A DNA stretch of 64,000 nucleotides from Mycolicibacterium elephantis DSM 44368 (GCF_004014805.1 NZ_ATDN01000089.1:62001-126000); one strand, 5' to 3'; shown: positions 50,427-59,287, numbered from the stretch's first letter. Program-made: numbers and translations. The notes: generated by a model not told the origin, from the sequence alone.

Positions 50427-50981
50427 ATGAGTAAGTGGTTGCTGCGCGGACTGGTGTTCGCGGCCCTGATGGTGATCGTGCGATTGCTGCAGGGAGCGAT
50501 GATCAACGCGTGGGAGACCAAGGCGGGTCTGATCAGCGTCGTGCTGGTCGTGCTGTTCGCCATCGCCGTGTTCGCCTGGGGTGTGGTCGACGGGCGCACC
50601 GATGCCCGGTCCAACCCCGATCCTGATCGCCGCGGCGACCTCGCGATGACGTGGCTGCTGGCCGGCCTGTTCGCGGGTGTGGTCAGCGGGCTGGTGGCCT
50701 GGTTCATCTCGCTGTTCTACAAGACGCTCTACGTCGAGGCGCTGCTCAACGAGGTCACCACGTTCGCGGCGTTCACCGCGCTGCTGGTGTTCCTGATGGC
50801 CGTCGCCGGCGTCGCGCTGGGCCGCTGGCTCGTCGACCGCAAGGCCGACCAGACGCCGCACCTGCACCAGGCCGGCGACGATGACCGCGCGGACACCGAC
50901 GTCTTCGCCGCCGTGCGCCATCCCGGCGGCGATGAGACCTCCGAGATCCCGACCGAAGAGCGTCGCCAGGATCAACCCTGA
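50427..50981 (+). CDS. B-4DMT family membrane protein (Rv2536-like)
   Basis: 184 residues with four hydrophobic helices (about residues 5-25, 33-50, 68-92, 108-130) and a hydrophilic acidic C-terminal tail. It is divergent from pepQ, the same place and orientation as Rv2536, which is placed in the B-4DMT transporter family. Substrate unknown. Confidence 0.82.
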   Translation: MSKWLLRGLVFAALMVIVRLLQGAMINAWETKAGLISVVLVVLFAIAVFAWGVVDGRTDARSNPDPDRRGDLAMTWLLAGLFAGVVSGLVAWFISLFYKTLYVEALLNEVTTFAAFTALLVFLMAVAGVALGRWLVDRKADQTPHLHQAGDDDRADTDVFAAVRHPGGDETSEIPTEERRQDQP

Positions 50982-51004
50982 TCGGGGCCTGAGCACCGAC
51001 TGCG

Positions 51005-51901
51005 GTGAACCCGGACGAGTTGTGCACGTCCGACCAGTGGAGTGTGCTGTCCTCGGCGGCGTCCAACTCCCAGCTCGCCGGCGTTCTCGGCGGTTTCCTG
51101 ATCACCGCGATCGCCCTGTTGTTCGACAAGAACAGCCGCGAAGCGGTGCACACGCTGGCGCTGTTCTCCTCCGCGGTCCTGGTGCTGATGCTCGACAGCT
51201 TCCTGTTCAGCCTGATCACCGGGACCCAGGTACCCGACGGGGAGCGACGCGCGACGTGCGCGATCGCCTGGACCCAGGGCGCGGTGTCGACGGGGATGCT
51301 GGCCGCCGGTGCGACGGCGCTCTTCGGCGGGCTGGGCTGGATGCTGGCCAGCCACGCCGTCAACAAGGTCGCCGACCAGGATGTCGACGACGTGCGCGCG
51401 TACTGCTTCATGGCGGAACTGGGCGGCTGGCTGACGTTCGCGGCCGCGATGACCGCGACGCTGATCGTCTCGGAGACCTCGATCGACTACCTGCGCTTCA
51501 TGTACGGGCACCGGCCCGCCCTGTGGATCGAAGGACTCATCATCGTCGCCTGCGCGGTGTTCATCGTCACCGATTTCGTGCTGGTGTCCCTACGGACCCG
51601 GGCGTTGCGAAGGTCGTTGTCCGACATCGCCGAACCCACGCTGCTGGAGTTGCGGTCGATCAAGTTCGCGACGACGGGGATCGTGGTGCTCGCGATCGGC
51701 GGATCCTGGTTGGCCGTGAGCCTGGCGCGGGTTCCCGGCGGCTGGCTGACGGCGCCCAACGTGGTGATCGTCGGCTTCGTGCTTGTGCTGACGCTGATTC
51801 TGCCGACGATCATCTCGACCGCGATCTGCTACTCGGTGCCCTCCACCGACGCACGGTCGTCCGAGCCGAGGCTGGCCAGATACCGCAAGGCGAGCAGGTA
51901 G
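51005..51901 (+). CDS. Polytopic membrane protein of unknown function
   Basis: 298 residues from GTG 51005, with about seven hydrophobic segments. A cytoplasmic-looking linker N-K-V-A-D-Q-D-V-D-D-V lies near residue 120. No motif is recognised. Its last 73 bp overlap the 3' end of aroQ on the other strand, a long tail-to-tail overlap; the C-terminal 25 residues are polar and could be an extension gained by stop loss. It lies 23 bp after the B-4DMT gene. Confidence 0.72.
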   Translation: MNPDELCTSDQWSVLSSAASNSQLAGVLGGFLITAIALLFDKNSREAVHTLALFSSAVLVLMLDSFLFSLITGTQVPDGERRATCAIAWTQGAVSTGMLAAGATALFGGLGWMLASHAVNKVADQDVDDVRAYCFMAELGGWLTFAAAMTATLIVSETSIDYLRFMYGHRPALWIEGLIIVACAVFIVTDFVLVSLRTRALRRSLSDIAEPTLLELRSIKFATTGIVVLAIGGSWLAVSLARVPGGWLTAPNVVIVGFVLVLTLILPTIISTAICYSVPSTDARSSEPRLARYRKASR

Positions 51902-52293
51902 CCCTGCACACCCAAACCGACGATGACGCCGGTCGCCACCGCGCTGAGGTAGGAGTGGTGCCGAAACTCCTCGCGTTTGTGGACATTGGAGATGTGCACC
52001 TCGATCAGCGGTGCGCTCAGCTCGGCGCAGGCATCGCGCAGCGCGACCGAGGTGTGTGTCAGCGCACCGGCGTTCAGTATCACCGGGTCGCCCGCGTCGG
52101 CGGCGGCGTGGATGAAGCGCAGCAGCTCGGTTTCGCTGTCGCTTTGGCGCACAACGGCTTTCAGGCCCAGCTCCTCGGCTTCGCGTTCGATCAGCAACAC
52201 CAGGTCCTCGTAGGTGGTGGCGCCGTAGACGTCGGGCTCGCGACGGCCCAGCCTGCCGAGGTTGGGTCCGTTGAGGACCAGGACGGTGGTCAT
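51829..52293 (-). CDS. aroQ: Type II 3-dehydroquinate dehydratase
   Basis: 154 residues. It begins V-L-V-L-N-G-P-N-L-G-R-L-G-R-R-E-P (active-site Asn, Arg and the flexible loop with catalytic Tyr in D-V-Y-G) and has the His in V-E-V-H-I-S-N-V-H-K-R-E. It forms 3-dehydroshikimate in the shikimate pathway. It overlaps aroB by 4 bp. Confidence 0.95.
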   Translation of the reverse strand: MTTVLVLNGPNLGRLGRREPDVYGATTYEDLVLLIEREAEELGLKAVVRQSDSETELLRFIHAAADAGDPVILNAGALTHTSVALRDACAELSAPLIEVHISNVHKREEFRHHSYLSAVATGVIVGLGVQGYLLALRYLASLGSDDRASVEGTE

Positions 52294-53378
52294 GGGCGTG
52301 CTCCTTCCGCGATCTCGGAGTAGGCCGCCGCCAGCAGTGACGGGTCCGGCCCTTCAAGGCGCCCCGGCTTGCCGAGCCCGTCGAGCACGACGAACCGCAA
52401 CACGCCCGCCCGGGTCTTCTTGTCGCCGGCCATGTACTCCAGCAGTTGCGGCAGCGCGTCGGCGTCGTAGCTGACCGGCAGCCCCAGCGCCCGCAGAATC
52501 GTGCGGTGCCGCGCGGCGGTGTCGTCGTCGAGCCGCCCGGCGAGCCGGCCCAGTTCGGCGGCGAACACCAGGCCCACCGACACCGCGGCGCCGTGGCGCC
52601 ACTGGTAGCGCTCCCGGCGTTCGATGGCGTGCGCGAGCGTGTGGCCGTAGTTGAGGATCTCGCGAAGTTGCGACTCCTTCTCGTCGGCGGCCACCACCTC
52701 GGCCTTGACCGCGATCGCGCGGCGGATCAACTCGGCCAGCACCGGGCTCTTCGGGTCCAGCGCCGCCTCGGGATCGGCCTCGATCATGTCGAGGATCACC
52801 GGATCGGCGATGAAACCGGCCTTGACGATCTCGGCCATGCCGGCGACCAACTCGTTGCGCGGCAACGTTTCCAGGGTGGCCAGGTCGACGAGCACGGCGG
52901 CGGGCTGGTGGAAGGCGCCCACCAGGTTCTTGCCGGCGTCGGTGTTGATGCCGGTCTTGCCGCCGACGGCGGCGTCGACCATGCCCAGCAGCGTGGTCGG
53001 GACGTGCACGATGTCGATGCCGCGCAGCCAGGTGGCCGCGGCGAAGCCGGCGACGTCGGTGGCCGCTCCCCCGCCCAGGCTGATGATCGCATCCTTGCGG
53101 CCGACCCCGATGCGGCCCAGCACTTCCCAGATGAACCCGACCACCGGCAGGTCCTTACCCTTCTCGGCGTCCGGAATCTCGATGCGGTGCGCGTCGATCC
53201 GATTGTCGGCCAGCGTGATTCGGATGGCTTCGGCGGTCCGCGCCAGCACCGGCTGGTGCAGGATCGCGACCCTGTGCCTGCCCTGCATCCGCTGCTCCAG
53301 TTCGGTGAGCAGGCCGGTGCCGATGATCACCGGATACGGCGGGTCCACGTGTACTTCTACGGTGACGGGTTCAGTCAC
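52290..53378 (-). CDS. aroB: 3-dehydroquinate synthase
   Basis: 362 residues with the NAD motif G-G-G-A-A-T-D-V-A-G-F-A-A (about 100), K-T-G-I-N (about 145) and the zinc ligands including H in N-Y-G-H-T-L-A-H-A-I-E. It converts DAHP to 3-dehydroquinate. It overlaps aroK by 8 bp. Confidence 0.96.
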   Translation of the reverse strand: MTEPVTVEVHVDPPYPVIIGTGLLTELEQRMQGRHRVAILHQPVLARTAEAIRITLADNRIDAHRIEIPDAEKGKDLPVVGFIWEVLGRIGVGRKDAIISLGGGAATDVAGFAAATWLRGIDIVHVPTTLLGMVDAAVGGKTGINTDAGKNLVGAFHQPAAVLVDLATLETLPRNELVAGMAEIVKAGFIADPVILDMIEADPEAALDPKSPVLAELIRRAIAVKAEVVAADEKESQLREILNYGHTLAHAIERRERYQWRHGAAVSVGLVFAAELGRLAGRLDDDTAARHRTILRALGLPVSYDADALPQLLEYMAGDKKTRAGVLRFVVLDGLGKPGRLEGPDPSLLAAAYSEIAEGARP

Positions 53379-54018
53379 GGTTGGCCTTCTGGTTGCGGGC
53401 GGCGAGCGTGGCGGGCGACGGCGGCGCCGCCGTGCTCGGTTCTGCGGTCAGCGACGAGGGGCCGCGCCGCCACGGTGAGCGGCGCCGCCGGCGCGGCGGT
53501 TCGGGAGCGTCGGGGTTCTCCAACCGGTTCACGATGTGGCGCACGACCGCGCCGGGGTTGCGCCGATTGGTGTTGACCCGCATGGTGGCCACCTGCCGGT
53601 ACAACGGAACACGTTGGGACATCAACGCTTTGAACTTCTCAGCACGGTCGCCGCCGGCCAGCAGCGGGCGCACGGTGCTGCCGCCGGTGCGGCGGACCCC
53701 TTCTGCGGCGCTGATCTCCAGATAGATGACGGTGTGTCCCTTCAGCGCGTCGCGCACCCCGGGGGTGGTGACCGCGCCGCCGCCCAGCGACAGCACCCCG
53801 TCGTGGGACGCCAACGCGTCGCGGATGACCTCTTCCTCGATGCGGCGGAATTCCTGCTCGCCGCCGGTTGCGAAGATGTCGGCGATGGTGCGGCCGGTCT
53901 TCTCCTCGATCGCGGCGTCGGTGTCGAGCAACGCGAGATCCAGCGCTTTGGCGAGTCGGCGCCCGATGGTCGACTTACCCGACCCGGGCAGGCCGACCAG
54001 TACCGCTTTGGGAGCCAT
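53371..54018 (-). CDS. aroK: Shikimate kinase with C-terminal basic extension
   Basis: 215 residues; M. tuberculosis AroK is 176. The kinase core ends about residue 172: Walker A G-L-P-G-S-G-K-S-T, the shikimate site D-T-D (about 32-34), G-G-G-A (about 80) and the lid R-P-L-L. The extra 40 residues are Arg/Pro/Ser/Ala-rich and probably disordered. It phosphorylates shikimate with ATP. The stop codon of aroC overlaps its ATG by one base. Confidence 0.95.
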   Translation of the reverse strand: MAPKAVLVGLPGSGKSTIGRRLAKALDLALLDTDAAIEEKTGRTIADIFATGGEQEFRRIEEEVIRDALASHDGVLSLGGGAVTTPGVRDALKGHTVIYLEISAAEGVRRTGGSTVRPLLAGGDRAEKFKALMSQRVPLYRQVATMRVNTNRRNPGAVVRHIVNRLENPDAPEPPRRRRRSPWRRGPSSLTAEPSTAAPPSPATLAARNQKANRD

Positions 54019-55229
54019 CAGCCCGACGCCTGCACCGACTGCGCGGACGGTTCGCGCTCGCGCACCGTGCGCAGGTAGTTGTCGATGTTGGCCCGCGTCT
54101 CGGTCAGCGAGTCGCCGCCGAACTTCTGCAGTGCGGCCCGGGCCAGCACCAGGGCCACCATGGTCTCGACGACCACACCCGCGGCCGGCACCGCGCACAC
54201 GTCCGAGCGCTGGTGGATCGCGGCGGCCTCCTCGCCGGTGGCCATGTCGACCGTCGCCAACGCGCGCGGCACGGTGGAGATCGGTTTCATCGCCGCCCGC
54301 ACCCGCAGCGGCTGGCCGTTGGTCATGCCGCCCTCCAGGCCGCCGGCCCGGTTCGTGGAACGCACGACGCCGTCGGCGCCGGGATAGATCTCGTCGTGGG
54401 CGACGCTGCCGCGGCGCCGCGCGGTCTCGAAGCCGTCGCCGATCTCGACACCCTTGATCGCCTGGATGCCCATCACCGCGCCGGCCAACTGGCTGTCGAG
54501 CCGGTTCTCGCCGCTGGTGAACGAGCCCAGCCCGACCGGAAGGCCGTGCGCCACCACTTCGACGATGCCGCCGAGGGTGTCGCCGTCGCGCTTGGCGGCC
54601 TCGATCTCGGCGATCATGGACTTCTCCGCCTCCTCGGCATACGCGCGCACGGGGCTGGCGTCGATGGCGGCCAGGTCCGACATCTGCGGCGGCGGCCCGT
54701 CATATGGATCGGAGGCGCCGATCGAGATGATGTGGGACAGCACGTCGATGCCGAGCGCCTGTTTGAGGAACTGCTTGGCGACGGTGCCTGCGGCGACGCG
54801 GGCCGCCGTCTCGCGGGCACTGGCGCGTTCCAGCACCGGGCGGGCGTCGTCGAAGCCGTACTTGAGCATGCCCGCGTAGTCGGCATGCCCGGGCCGCGGC
54901 CGGGTCAGCGGGGCGTTGCGCGCGGAGTCCTCCAGCGCGGCCGGGTCGACGGGGTCCGGCGCCATCACGGTCTCCCATTTCGGCCACTCGGTGTTGCCGA
55001 TCTGGATCGCGATGGGGCCGCCGAGCGTGACGCCGTGCCGCACCCCGGCCAGCATCGTGACCTCGTCCTGTTCGAACTTCATCCGGGCGCCGCGGCCGTA
55101 GCCGAGCCGGCGACGGGCGAGCTGAGCTGCGATGTCGTCGGTGGTGAGCTGCACGCCGGCAACCATGCCCTCGAGCACGGCCACCAGCGCGCGGCCGTGA
55201 GATTCACCAGCTGTGGTCCATCGCAACAC
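54018..55229 (-). CDS. aroC: Chorismate synthase
   Basis: 403 residues from a GTG start, with the N-terminal T-A-G-E-S-H-G-R-A-L signature, R-P-R-P-G-H-A-D and S-A-R-E-T-A-A-R-V-A-A-G. It converts EPSP to chorismate using reduced FMN. First gene of the aroC-K-B-Q operon; called aroF in M. tuberculosis. Confidence 0.96.
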   Translation of the reverse strand: MLRWTTAGESHGRALVAVLEGMVAGVQLTTDDIAAQLARRRLGYGRGARMKFEQDEVTMLAGVRHGVTLGGPIAIQIGNTEWPKWETVMAPDPVDPAALEDSARNAPLTRPRPGHADYAGMLKYGFDDARPVLERASARETAARVAAGTVAKQFLKQALGIDVLSHIISIGASDPYDGPPPQMSDLAAIDASPVRAYAEEAEKSMIAEIEAAKRDGDTLGGIVEVVAHGLPVGLGSFTSGENRLDSQLAGAVMGIQAIKGVEIGDGFETARRRGSVAHDEIYPGADGVVRSTNRAGGLEGGMTNGQPLRVRAAMKPISTVPRALATVDMATGEEAAAIHQRSDVCAVPAAGVVVETMVALVLARAALQKFGGDSLTETRANIDNYLRTVREREPSAQSVQASG

Positions 55230-55347
55230 GCCGCCATTCTCTCATGGCGATTTGGGCGCGTTCACGGTCGCTGAGCGGGGGTTGGCGCGCCGAAATCGCA
55301 ACGCGGGTGTCACGTGAGCGAAACAGGTCCGCGGCACAGTTTTGCCC

Positions 55348-55857
55348 ATGGAATCCCGAACCGCATTGACGTTGAGCATCGGCGTCCTCGGTGGGCTGGC
55401 GGTGGTGGTCACCGCCGAGGTCATCACGGTGCCGATCTGGGTGGTGTTTCTGTCGTGGGCGTCGTTCTTCTTCGTCGGTGGCGCGGTCGCCGGCTGGGTG
55501 CGCTCACTGTCGTGCAACCTCGCGGGCGTGCTGATCGCCTCGGCCAGCCTGTACGCGGCCGAGCTGATGGGCGGGGGCCTGTGGGTCACGGCACTGGCGG
55601 TCGGTGTCGGCAGCGCGGTGATGGTGGCGGCGTCCCGGGTGCCGCTGCTGTCGACGACGCCGGCGGTGGTGGTCGGGTTCGCCGGCACGGTGTCGACGGT
55701 GGCCGGCACCGGCAACGCCATCACGGTGACCTCGGTGTCGCATCCGGGGCTCGTGGCCGCGACGGCGTGCGTGCTCGGCGCCTCGTTCGGGCTGCTCTCC
55801 GAATACGTGGCCAACGTGCTGACCCGTGAGGCCGCGACGGAAGGCAGCCCGGCGTGA
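55348..55857 (+). CDS. DUF1097-like membrane protein, first gene of the nitrile hydratase operon
   Basis: 169 residues from ATG 55348 with five or six hydrophobic helices and S-W-A-S-F-F-F-V-G-G-A in helix 2, as in DUF1097 proteins. Function unknown; its place before nitrile hydratase suggests nitrile, amide or metal passage. It overlaps the beta subunit gene by 4 bp. Confidence 0.72.
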   Translation: MESRTALTLSIGVLGGLAVVVTAEVITVPIWVVFLSWASFFFVGGAVAGWVRSLSCNLAGVLIASASLYAAELMGGGLWVTALAVGVGSAVMVAASRVPLLSTTPAVVVGFAGTVSTVAGTGNAITVTSVSHPGLVAATACVLGASFGLLSEYVANVLTREAATEGSPA

Positions 55858-56591
55858 AACTGCAGCACTATCTCGGGGGTCTGGAGGGCCTGCCCGAGCC
55901 GTTGCACTTCGAGAAGCGGGTGTTCGTCGAGGAGTGGGAGAAGCGGATCTTCGGCATCCACGTCGCGATGATGGGGTTGTCCAACCATCTGGGCTCGGCG
56001 CTGCCGCAGTACCCGATCGACGAGGTGCCGACCACGTTCAAGGACGAGTGGACCTGGGCCGACCTGCGCACGGGCGCAGAGGCGATGAACCCGTTCGACT
56101 ACTTCAAGTTCCGTTATTACGAGAAGTGGCTGGGCGGGATCACGCAGTTCTTCATCGACCAGGGCTACGTCACCGACACCGAGTTGTCCTCGCGGCAGGA
56201 GGAGTTGGCCGCTTCGAAAGCCCCTCCGCCGCCGGAGCCGGCGCCGGCCGTCGACGCCCAGGTGATCGACTATCTGCGCAAGGGCGACAGCCCGCGCCGC
56301 GACGTCGCGCATCCGAAGTTCGGTGTCGGCGACCGGGTTCGGGTCACCAACGTGCCCGCGGCCGCACACACCCGGCTGCCCGGTTATCTCCGCAGCCGCG
56401 AAGGCACGATCGAGCGGGTCTTCGAGGGTGATTACGCGTATTTCGTGCACACCGGCGACGGGATCGGTGATCCGATGCCGATTTACATCGTCGCGTTTCC
56501 GCCCGAGGAGCTGTTCGGCGCACGCGCCGAAGACGGCCCGCTGACGATCTACGCCGAGCTGTTCGAGGCGTACCTGGAAGGAGTTCAATGA
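55854..56591 (+). CDS. Nitrile hydratase beta subunit
   Basis: 245 residues. N-terminal helical part (G-G-L-E-G-L-P-E-P, W-E-K-R-I-F) and C-terminal SH3-like barrel (F-G-V-G-D-R-V-R-V, L-P-G-Y-L-R-S-R-E-G-T-I, E-L-F-G). It pairs with the alpha subunit to hydrate nitriles to amides. It overlaps its neighbours by 4 bp on both sides. The beta-alpha order is typical of cobalt-type enzymes. Confidence 0.92.
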   Translation: MKLQHYLGGLEGLPEPLHFEKRVFVEEWEKRIFGIHVAMMGLSNHLGSALPQYPIDEVPTTFKDEWTWADLRTGAEAMNPFDYFKFRYYEKWLGGITQFFIDQGYVTDTELSSRQEELAASKAPPPPEPAPAVDAQVIDYLRKGDSPRRDVAHPKFGVGDRVRVTNVPAAAHTRLPGYLRSREGTIERVFEGDYAYFVHTGDGIGDPMPIYIVAFPPEELFGARAEDGPLTIYAELFEAYLEGVQ

Positions 56592-57208
56592 CCGGCCAGT
56601 TCCAGTATCCCGACGACCGGGAATCCGCCAGCGCCGCCAAAGTCGCTGCGCTGGAGTCACTTCTGGTCGAGAAGGGGGTGATCACCAGCCAGACCGTCGA
56701 CAAGGTGCTGTCCTATTTCGAGTCGGAGATGACGCCGCTGAACGGGCGCAAGATCGTGGTCAAGGCGTGGACGGACCCCGACTTCGCGGCCCGCGTGGTC
56801 GTCGACACGCCCGCGGCGATCGCCGAACTCGACCTGCCCGAGGGCATGGCGGGCGCCGAAGGCGAGCACCTGCAGGCCGTCGCGAACACCCCCGGGGTGC
56901 ACAACCTGATCATCTGCACGCTGTGTTCGTGTTTTCCGTGGCCGGTGCTGGGCCTGCCGCCGTACTGGTACAAAGACCCGGTGTTCCGGTCGCGCGCCGC
57001 GCGTGAGCCGCGCACGGTGCTCAGCGAGATCGGCCTGGATCTGCCCGCCGACACCGAGATCAAGGTGTGGGACAGCAGCGGGCACTCCCGCTGGTTCGTC
57101 ATCCCCGAACGCCCCGTCGGCACCGAGGATTTCACCGACGAGGAGTTGATGGAGTTGGTGACGACGGAGTCCATGATGGGCGTCGCGCTGGCGGGCAAGG
57201 CGTCATGA
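56588..57208 (+). CDS. Nitrile hydratase alpha subunit, cobalt type
   Basis: 206 residues. The metal-claw motif is C110-T-L-C113-S-C115; threonine at the second place marks the cobalt type (iron enzymes have Ser). The motif downstream, G-L-P-P-Y-W-Y-K, has Tyr where N is common in P-P-N-W-Y-K. The two claw cysteines C113 and C115 would be oxidised to sulfinic/sulfenic acids. It catalyses hydration of nitriles. No amidase gene lies nearby, so the amide product would be used elsewhere. Confidence 0.93.
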   Translation: MTGQFQYPDDRESASAAKVAALESLLVEKGVITSQTVDKVLSYFESEMTPLNGRKIVVKAWTDPDFAARVVVDTPAAIAELDLPEGMAGAEGEHLQAVANTPGVHNLIICTLCSCFPWPVLGLPPYWYKDPVFRSRAAREPRTVLSEIGLDLPADTEIKVWDSSGHSRWFVIPERPVGTEDFTDEELMELVTTESMMGVALAGKAS

Positions 57209-57495
57209 TGCTGCACGAGACCTGCAGGACCGACCAGGCCGCACCGCAGTTCGACCACGAGTGGCAGCGCCGCGCGTTCGGGCTGGCGTTGGCGCTCTCG
57301 GAGTTTCGTCACTTCGACTGGAGCGACTTTCAGCAGAGCCTGATCGAGACGATCGGCCGATGGGAGAACACCCCGGAGGACGAACGGGACGATTGGGAGT
57401 ATTACGACCACTGGGTCGCCGCGCTGGAGAAGGTGATCGACGACCACCAGCTGCTGACCGCGCCGGCCAGGGCCAACGGGGACGGCCATGGCTGA
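57205..57495 (+). CDS. Nitrile hydratase accessory/activator protein
   Basis: 96 residues, resembling the N-terminal part of the beta subunit (F-D-H-E-W-Q-R-R-A-F-G and W-E-N-T-P). Small activators of this sort (P14K/NhlE) bring cobalt to the alpha subunit by subunit swapping. It starts inside the alpha stop and overlaps cbtB by 8 bp. Confidence 0.85.
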   Translation: MMLHETCRTDQAAPQFDHEWQRRAFGLALALSEFRHFDWSDFQQSLIETIGRWENTPEDERDDWEYYDHWVAALEKVIDDHQLLTAPARANGDGHG

Positions 57496-57685
57496 GGCGC
57501 GGGTGGCCACCGGTGTCGCCGGTCTGGCCGCGGCTGTCTGGCTGACCGGGACGACGTTCGTGGCGCTGGTGGTGCTCTACTTCGTCGGGTTCGATCAGGG
57601 TGCGACGTCGGTTTTCGGGTCCAGCACCGTCGTGCACGAATTCGTCCACGACGCACGGCATCTGCTGGGTTTCCCCTGCCACTAG
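57488..57685 (+). CDS. cbtB: CbtB-type cobalt transporter subunit
   Basis: 65 residues: one membrane helix followed by a histidine signature H-E-F-V-H-D-A-R-H ending F-P-C-H, the CbtB hallmark. CbtB normally works with CbtA in cobalt uptake, which is absent from the window. In this operon it most likely supplies Co for nitrile hydratase. It overlaps the convergent TetR gene by 4 bp (shared CTAG stop). Confidence 0.87.
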   Translation: MAEARVATGVAGLAAAVWLTGTTFVALVVLYFVGFDQGATSVFGSSTVVHEFVHDARHLLGFPCH

Positions 57686-58308
57686 CGGATCGCCAGCGCG
57701 TCCAATACGCGGCCGATCTCGGCCAGTGCCTGGCGGTGGGCGGCCCTCTGGTCGTCGGCGCGGGCGACGATCATCGCGGTCTCACAGAGCCCGCCGTAGA
57801 GAAAGTTGGCCAGCGGAGCGGTCGGGCGCCGCGCGATGCGGCCGGCGTCGATCGCGCCCGCGATGCCGCGTTCCATCATCTGCAGCAGCGGCGCTTCCAG
57901 GCGGCGCACCTGCTCCCAGCCGATGGCCGCGGGCGCGTCGAGCAGCATGATGCGTTGCAGCTCGGGGTCGAGGCACTCGTCGAGAAACGCGCGGCAGCCC
58001 GCGGCGAACGCGTCCCAGGGATCCTTCCTGCGGCCGTAGGCGGCGGCCACCGGCGCCATGATGCGCTCGACCTCACGGGCGAACACCGCCTCGAACAACT
58101 GCCGCTTGCCCTTGAAGTGGTGATACACCGCGCCTTTGGTCACCTCAGCGCGGGCGGCGACCGTGTCGAGCGACGTCGCGTCGTACCCGTCGCGGGCGAA
58201 CAATGCGCGCGCCGCATCGAGAAGCGCCGCCGTGGTCGCCTCGGTGCGCTGCGCTTGGGTGCGTCGTGCCACGTTCGTCGCCACAGCATGACGATAGCCG
58301 GAGGTCAC
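57682..58308 (-). CDS. TetR family transcriptional regulator
   Basis: 208 residues from GTG 58308. The helix-turn-helix reads A-R-A-E-V-T-K-G-A-V-Y-H-H-F-K-G-K (residues about 50-67), a classic TetR recognition helix, followed by an all-helical ligand domain. It is the last gene of a four-gene operon; the 42-bp palindrome before the first gene is its probable operator, meaning autoregulation. The ligand is unknown. Confidence 0.9.
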   Translation of the reverse strand: MTSGYRHAVATNVARRTQAQRTEATTAALLDAARALFARDGYDATSLDTVAARAEVTKGAVYHHFKGKRQLFEAVFAREVERIMAPVAAAYGRRKDPWDAFAAGCRAFLDECLDPELQRIMLLDAPAAIGWEQVRRLEAPLLQMMERGIAGAIDAGRIARRPTAPLANFLYGGLCETAMIVARADDQRAAHRQALAEIGRVLDALAIR

Positions 58309-58790
58309 CTGGTGGTCGGCTCGGTCGGCTTCAAGGCGATCAGCGGCAGGGGCCGTTCGGTGAACCGGGGATAGTGCTCGGCCTGCGGATACATCTCGAC
58401 GAACCGCCGCAGCAGCCGGTCACGTTCGGCACCCACCAGCTCGCGCGGCGCGACCGTGATGCGCTGGCCGCCGACGATCGCCTCGCCGACGCCCGCCGCC
58501 TGGAGGTTCAGCCACCACGCGGGCGTCCTACTGGCGCCGGCGTTGGCCGCCATCACCACCAGCGCGTCGCCGTCGCGCAGATAAAGCACCGGGGCGCTGC
58601 GCTTTTCGCCGCTACGACGGCCGACGGTCTCCAGCACCATCACCGGAGCGCCCGCGAACCACCGGGGCAGCAGGCGCCCGCCGCTGATCCGGTAGATCCA
58701 GGCGTGGATCCTCGACATTCTGCGCTGGGCACGCGGCCACCTGCGCACCACCCGATTCGACTGGCGGGCAAGGCGTTCATGGTTCGGCAT
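58305..58790 (-). CDS. Deazaflavin-type nitroreductase/DUF385 protein
   Basis: 161 residues from ATG 58790. The segment V-G-R-R-S-G-E-K-R-S-A-P-V-L-Y (about 55) and N-A-G-A-S-R-T-P-A-W-W-L-N-L (about 85-98) are hallmarks of F420-binding DUF385 proteins. Probable reductase for a small molecule. It overlaps the TetR start by 4 bp and follows the DUF3237 stop by 5 bp. Confidence 0.87.
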   Translation of the reverse strand: MPNHERLARQSNRVVRRWPRAQRRMSRIHAWIYRISGGRLLPRWFAGAPVMVLETVGRRSGEKRSAPVLYLRDGDALVVMAANAGASRTPAWWLNLQAAGVGEAIVGGQRITVAPRELVGAERDRLLRRFVEMYPQAEHYPRFTERPLPLIALKPTEPTTR

Positions 58791-58795
58791 GGTTG

Positions 58796-59287
58796 TCACA
58801 GCACCTGATAGACGCGGTAGTCGATGTGGTTGGGCGACAGGATGTTGTAGCCGACGGCCACGATTTCGTTCAGCCACGCGTAGCGTTCGTCGGCGGTCTG
58901 GAAACTCGGGGTGGTGCGCACGTAGGTCTCGTCGAACGCGAGCACCTCGCCCGCGGCCAGCCGGTCCATGCCGTCCGCCGGGATCTTGATGACCCCGCGG
59001 GCCTCGTAGTGGATCAGCGCGCCGTCATGGCTGCGCAGCGTCGCGCGCACGTCGACCTGACCGACGCCGTCGCTGCCCACCACCAGCCAGTCACCTCCGC
59101 CGGGCAGGATCTCGCCGCGCAGCTTGGGTCCGTCGAGCACACCGCCGGTGGTGACGAAGGTCAGCCGGGTGCCGATCGGTGTCGGGATCGCCTGGGCCGG
59201 CAGCAGATCGACCGCCATGTCGAAGAGGTGTTGCACCGGTAGCTCATCGACCATCGGCACCTGGTCGACGTGTGTCGTCGCGGTCAT
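58796..59287 (-). CDS. DUF3237 family protein
   Basis: 163 residues. A beta-barrel-type sequence with G-G-V-L-D-G-P-K-L-R-G-E-I-L-P-G-G-G-D-W and the R-A-T-L-R-S-H-D-G-A-L-I-H-Y segment, characteristic of DUF3237 (UPF0311). Enzymatic role unknown. It overlaps the upstream SnoaL gene by 4 bp. Confidence 0.85.
   Translation of the reverse strand: MTATTHVDQVPMVDELPVQHLFDMAVDLLPAQAIPTPIGTRLTFVTTGGVLDGPKLRGEILPGGGDWLVVGSDGVGQVDVRATLRSHDGALIHYEARGVIKIPADGMDRLAAGEVLAFDETYVRTTPSFQTADERYAWLNEIVAVGYNILSPNHIDYRVYQVL

Noticed and set aside
53868..55274. 468-codon plus-strand frame opposite aroK/aroC
   Set aside because: Antisense to chorismate synthase; no motif and biased composition.
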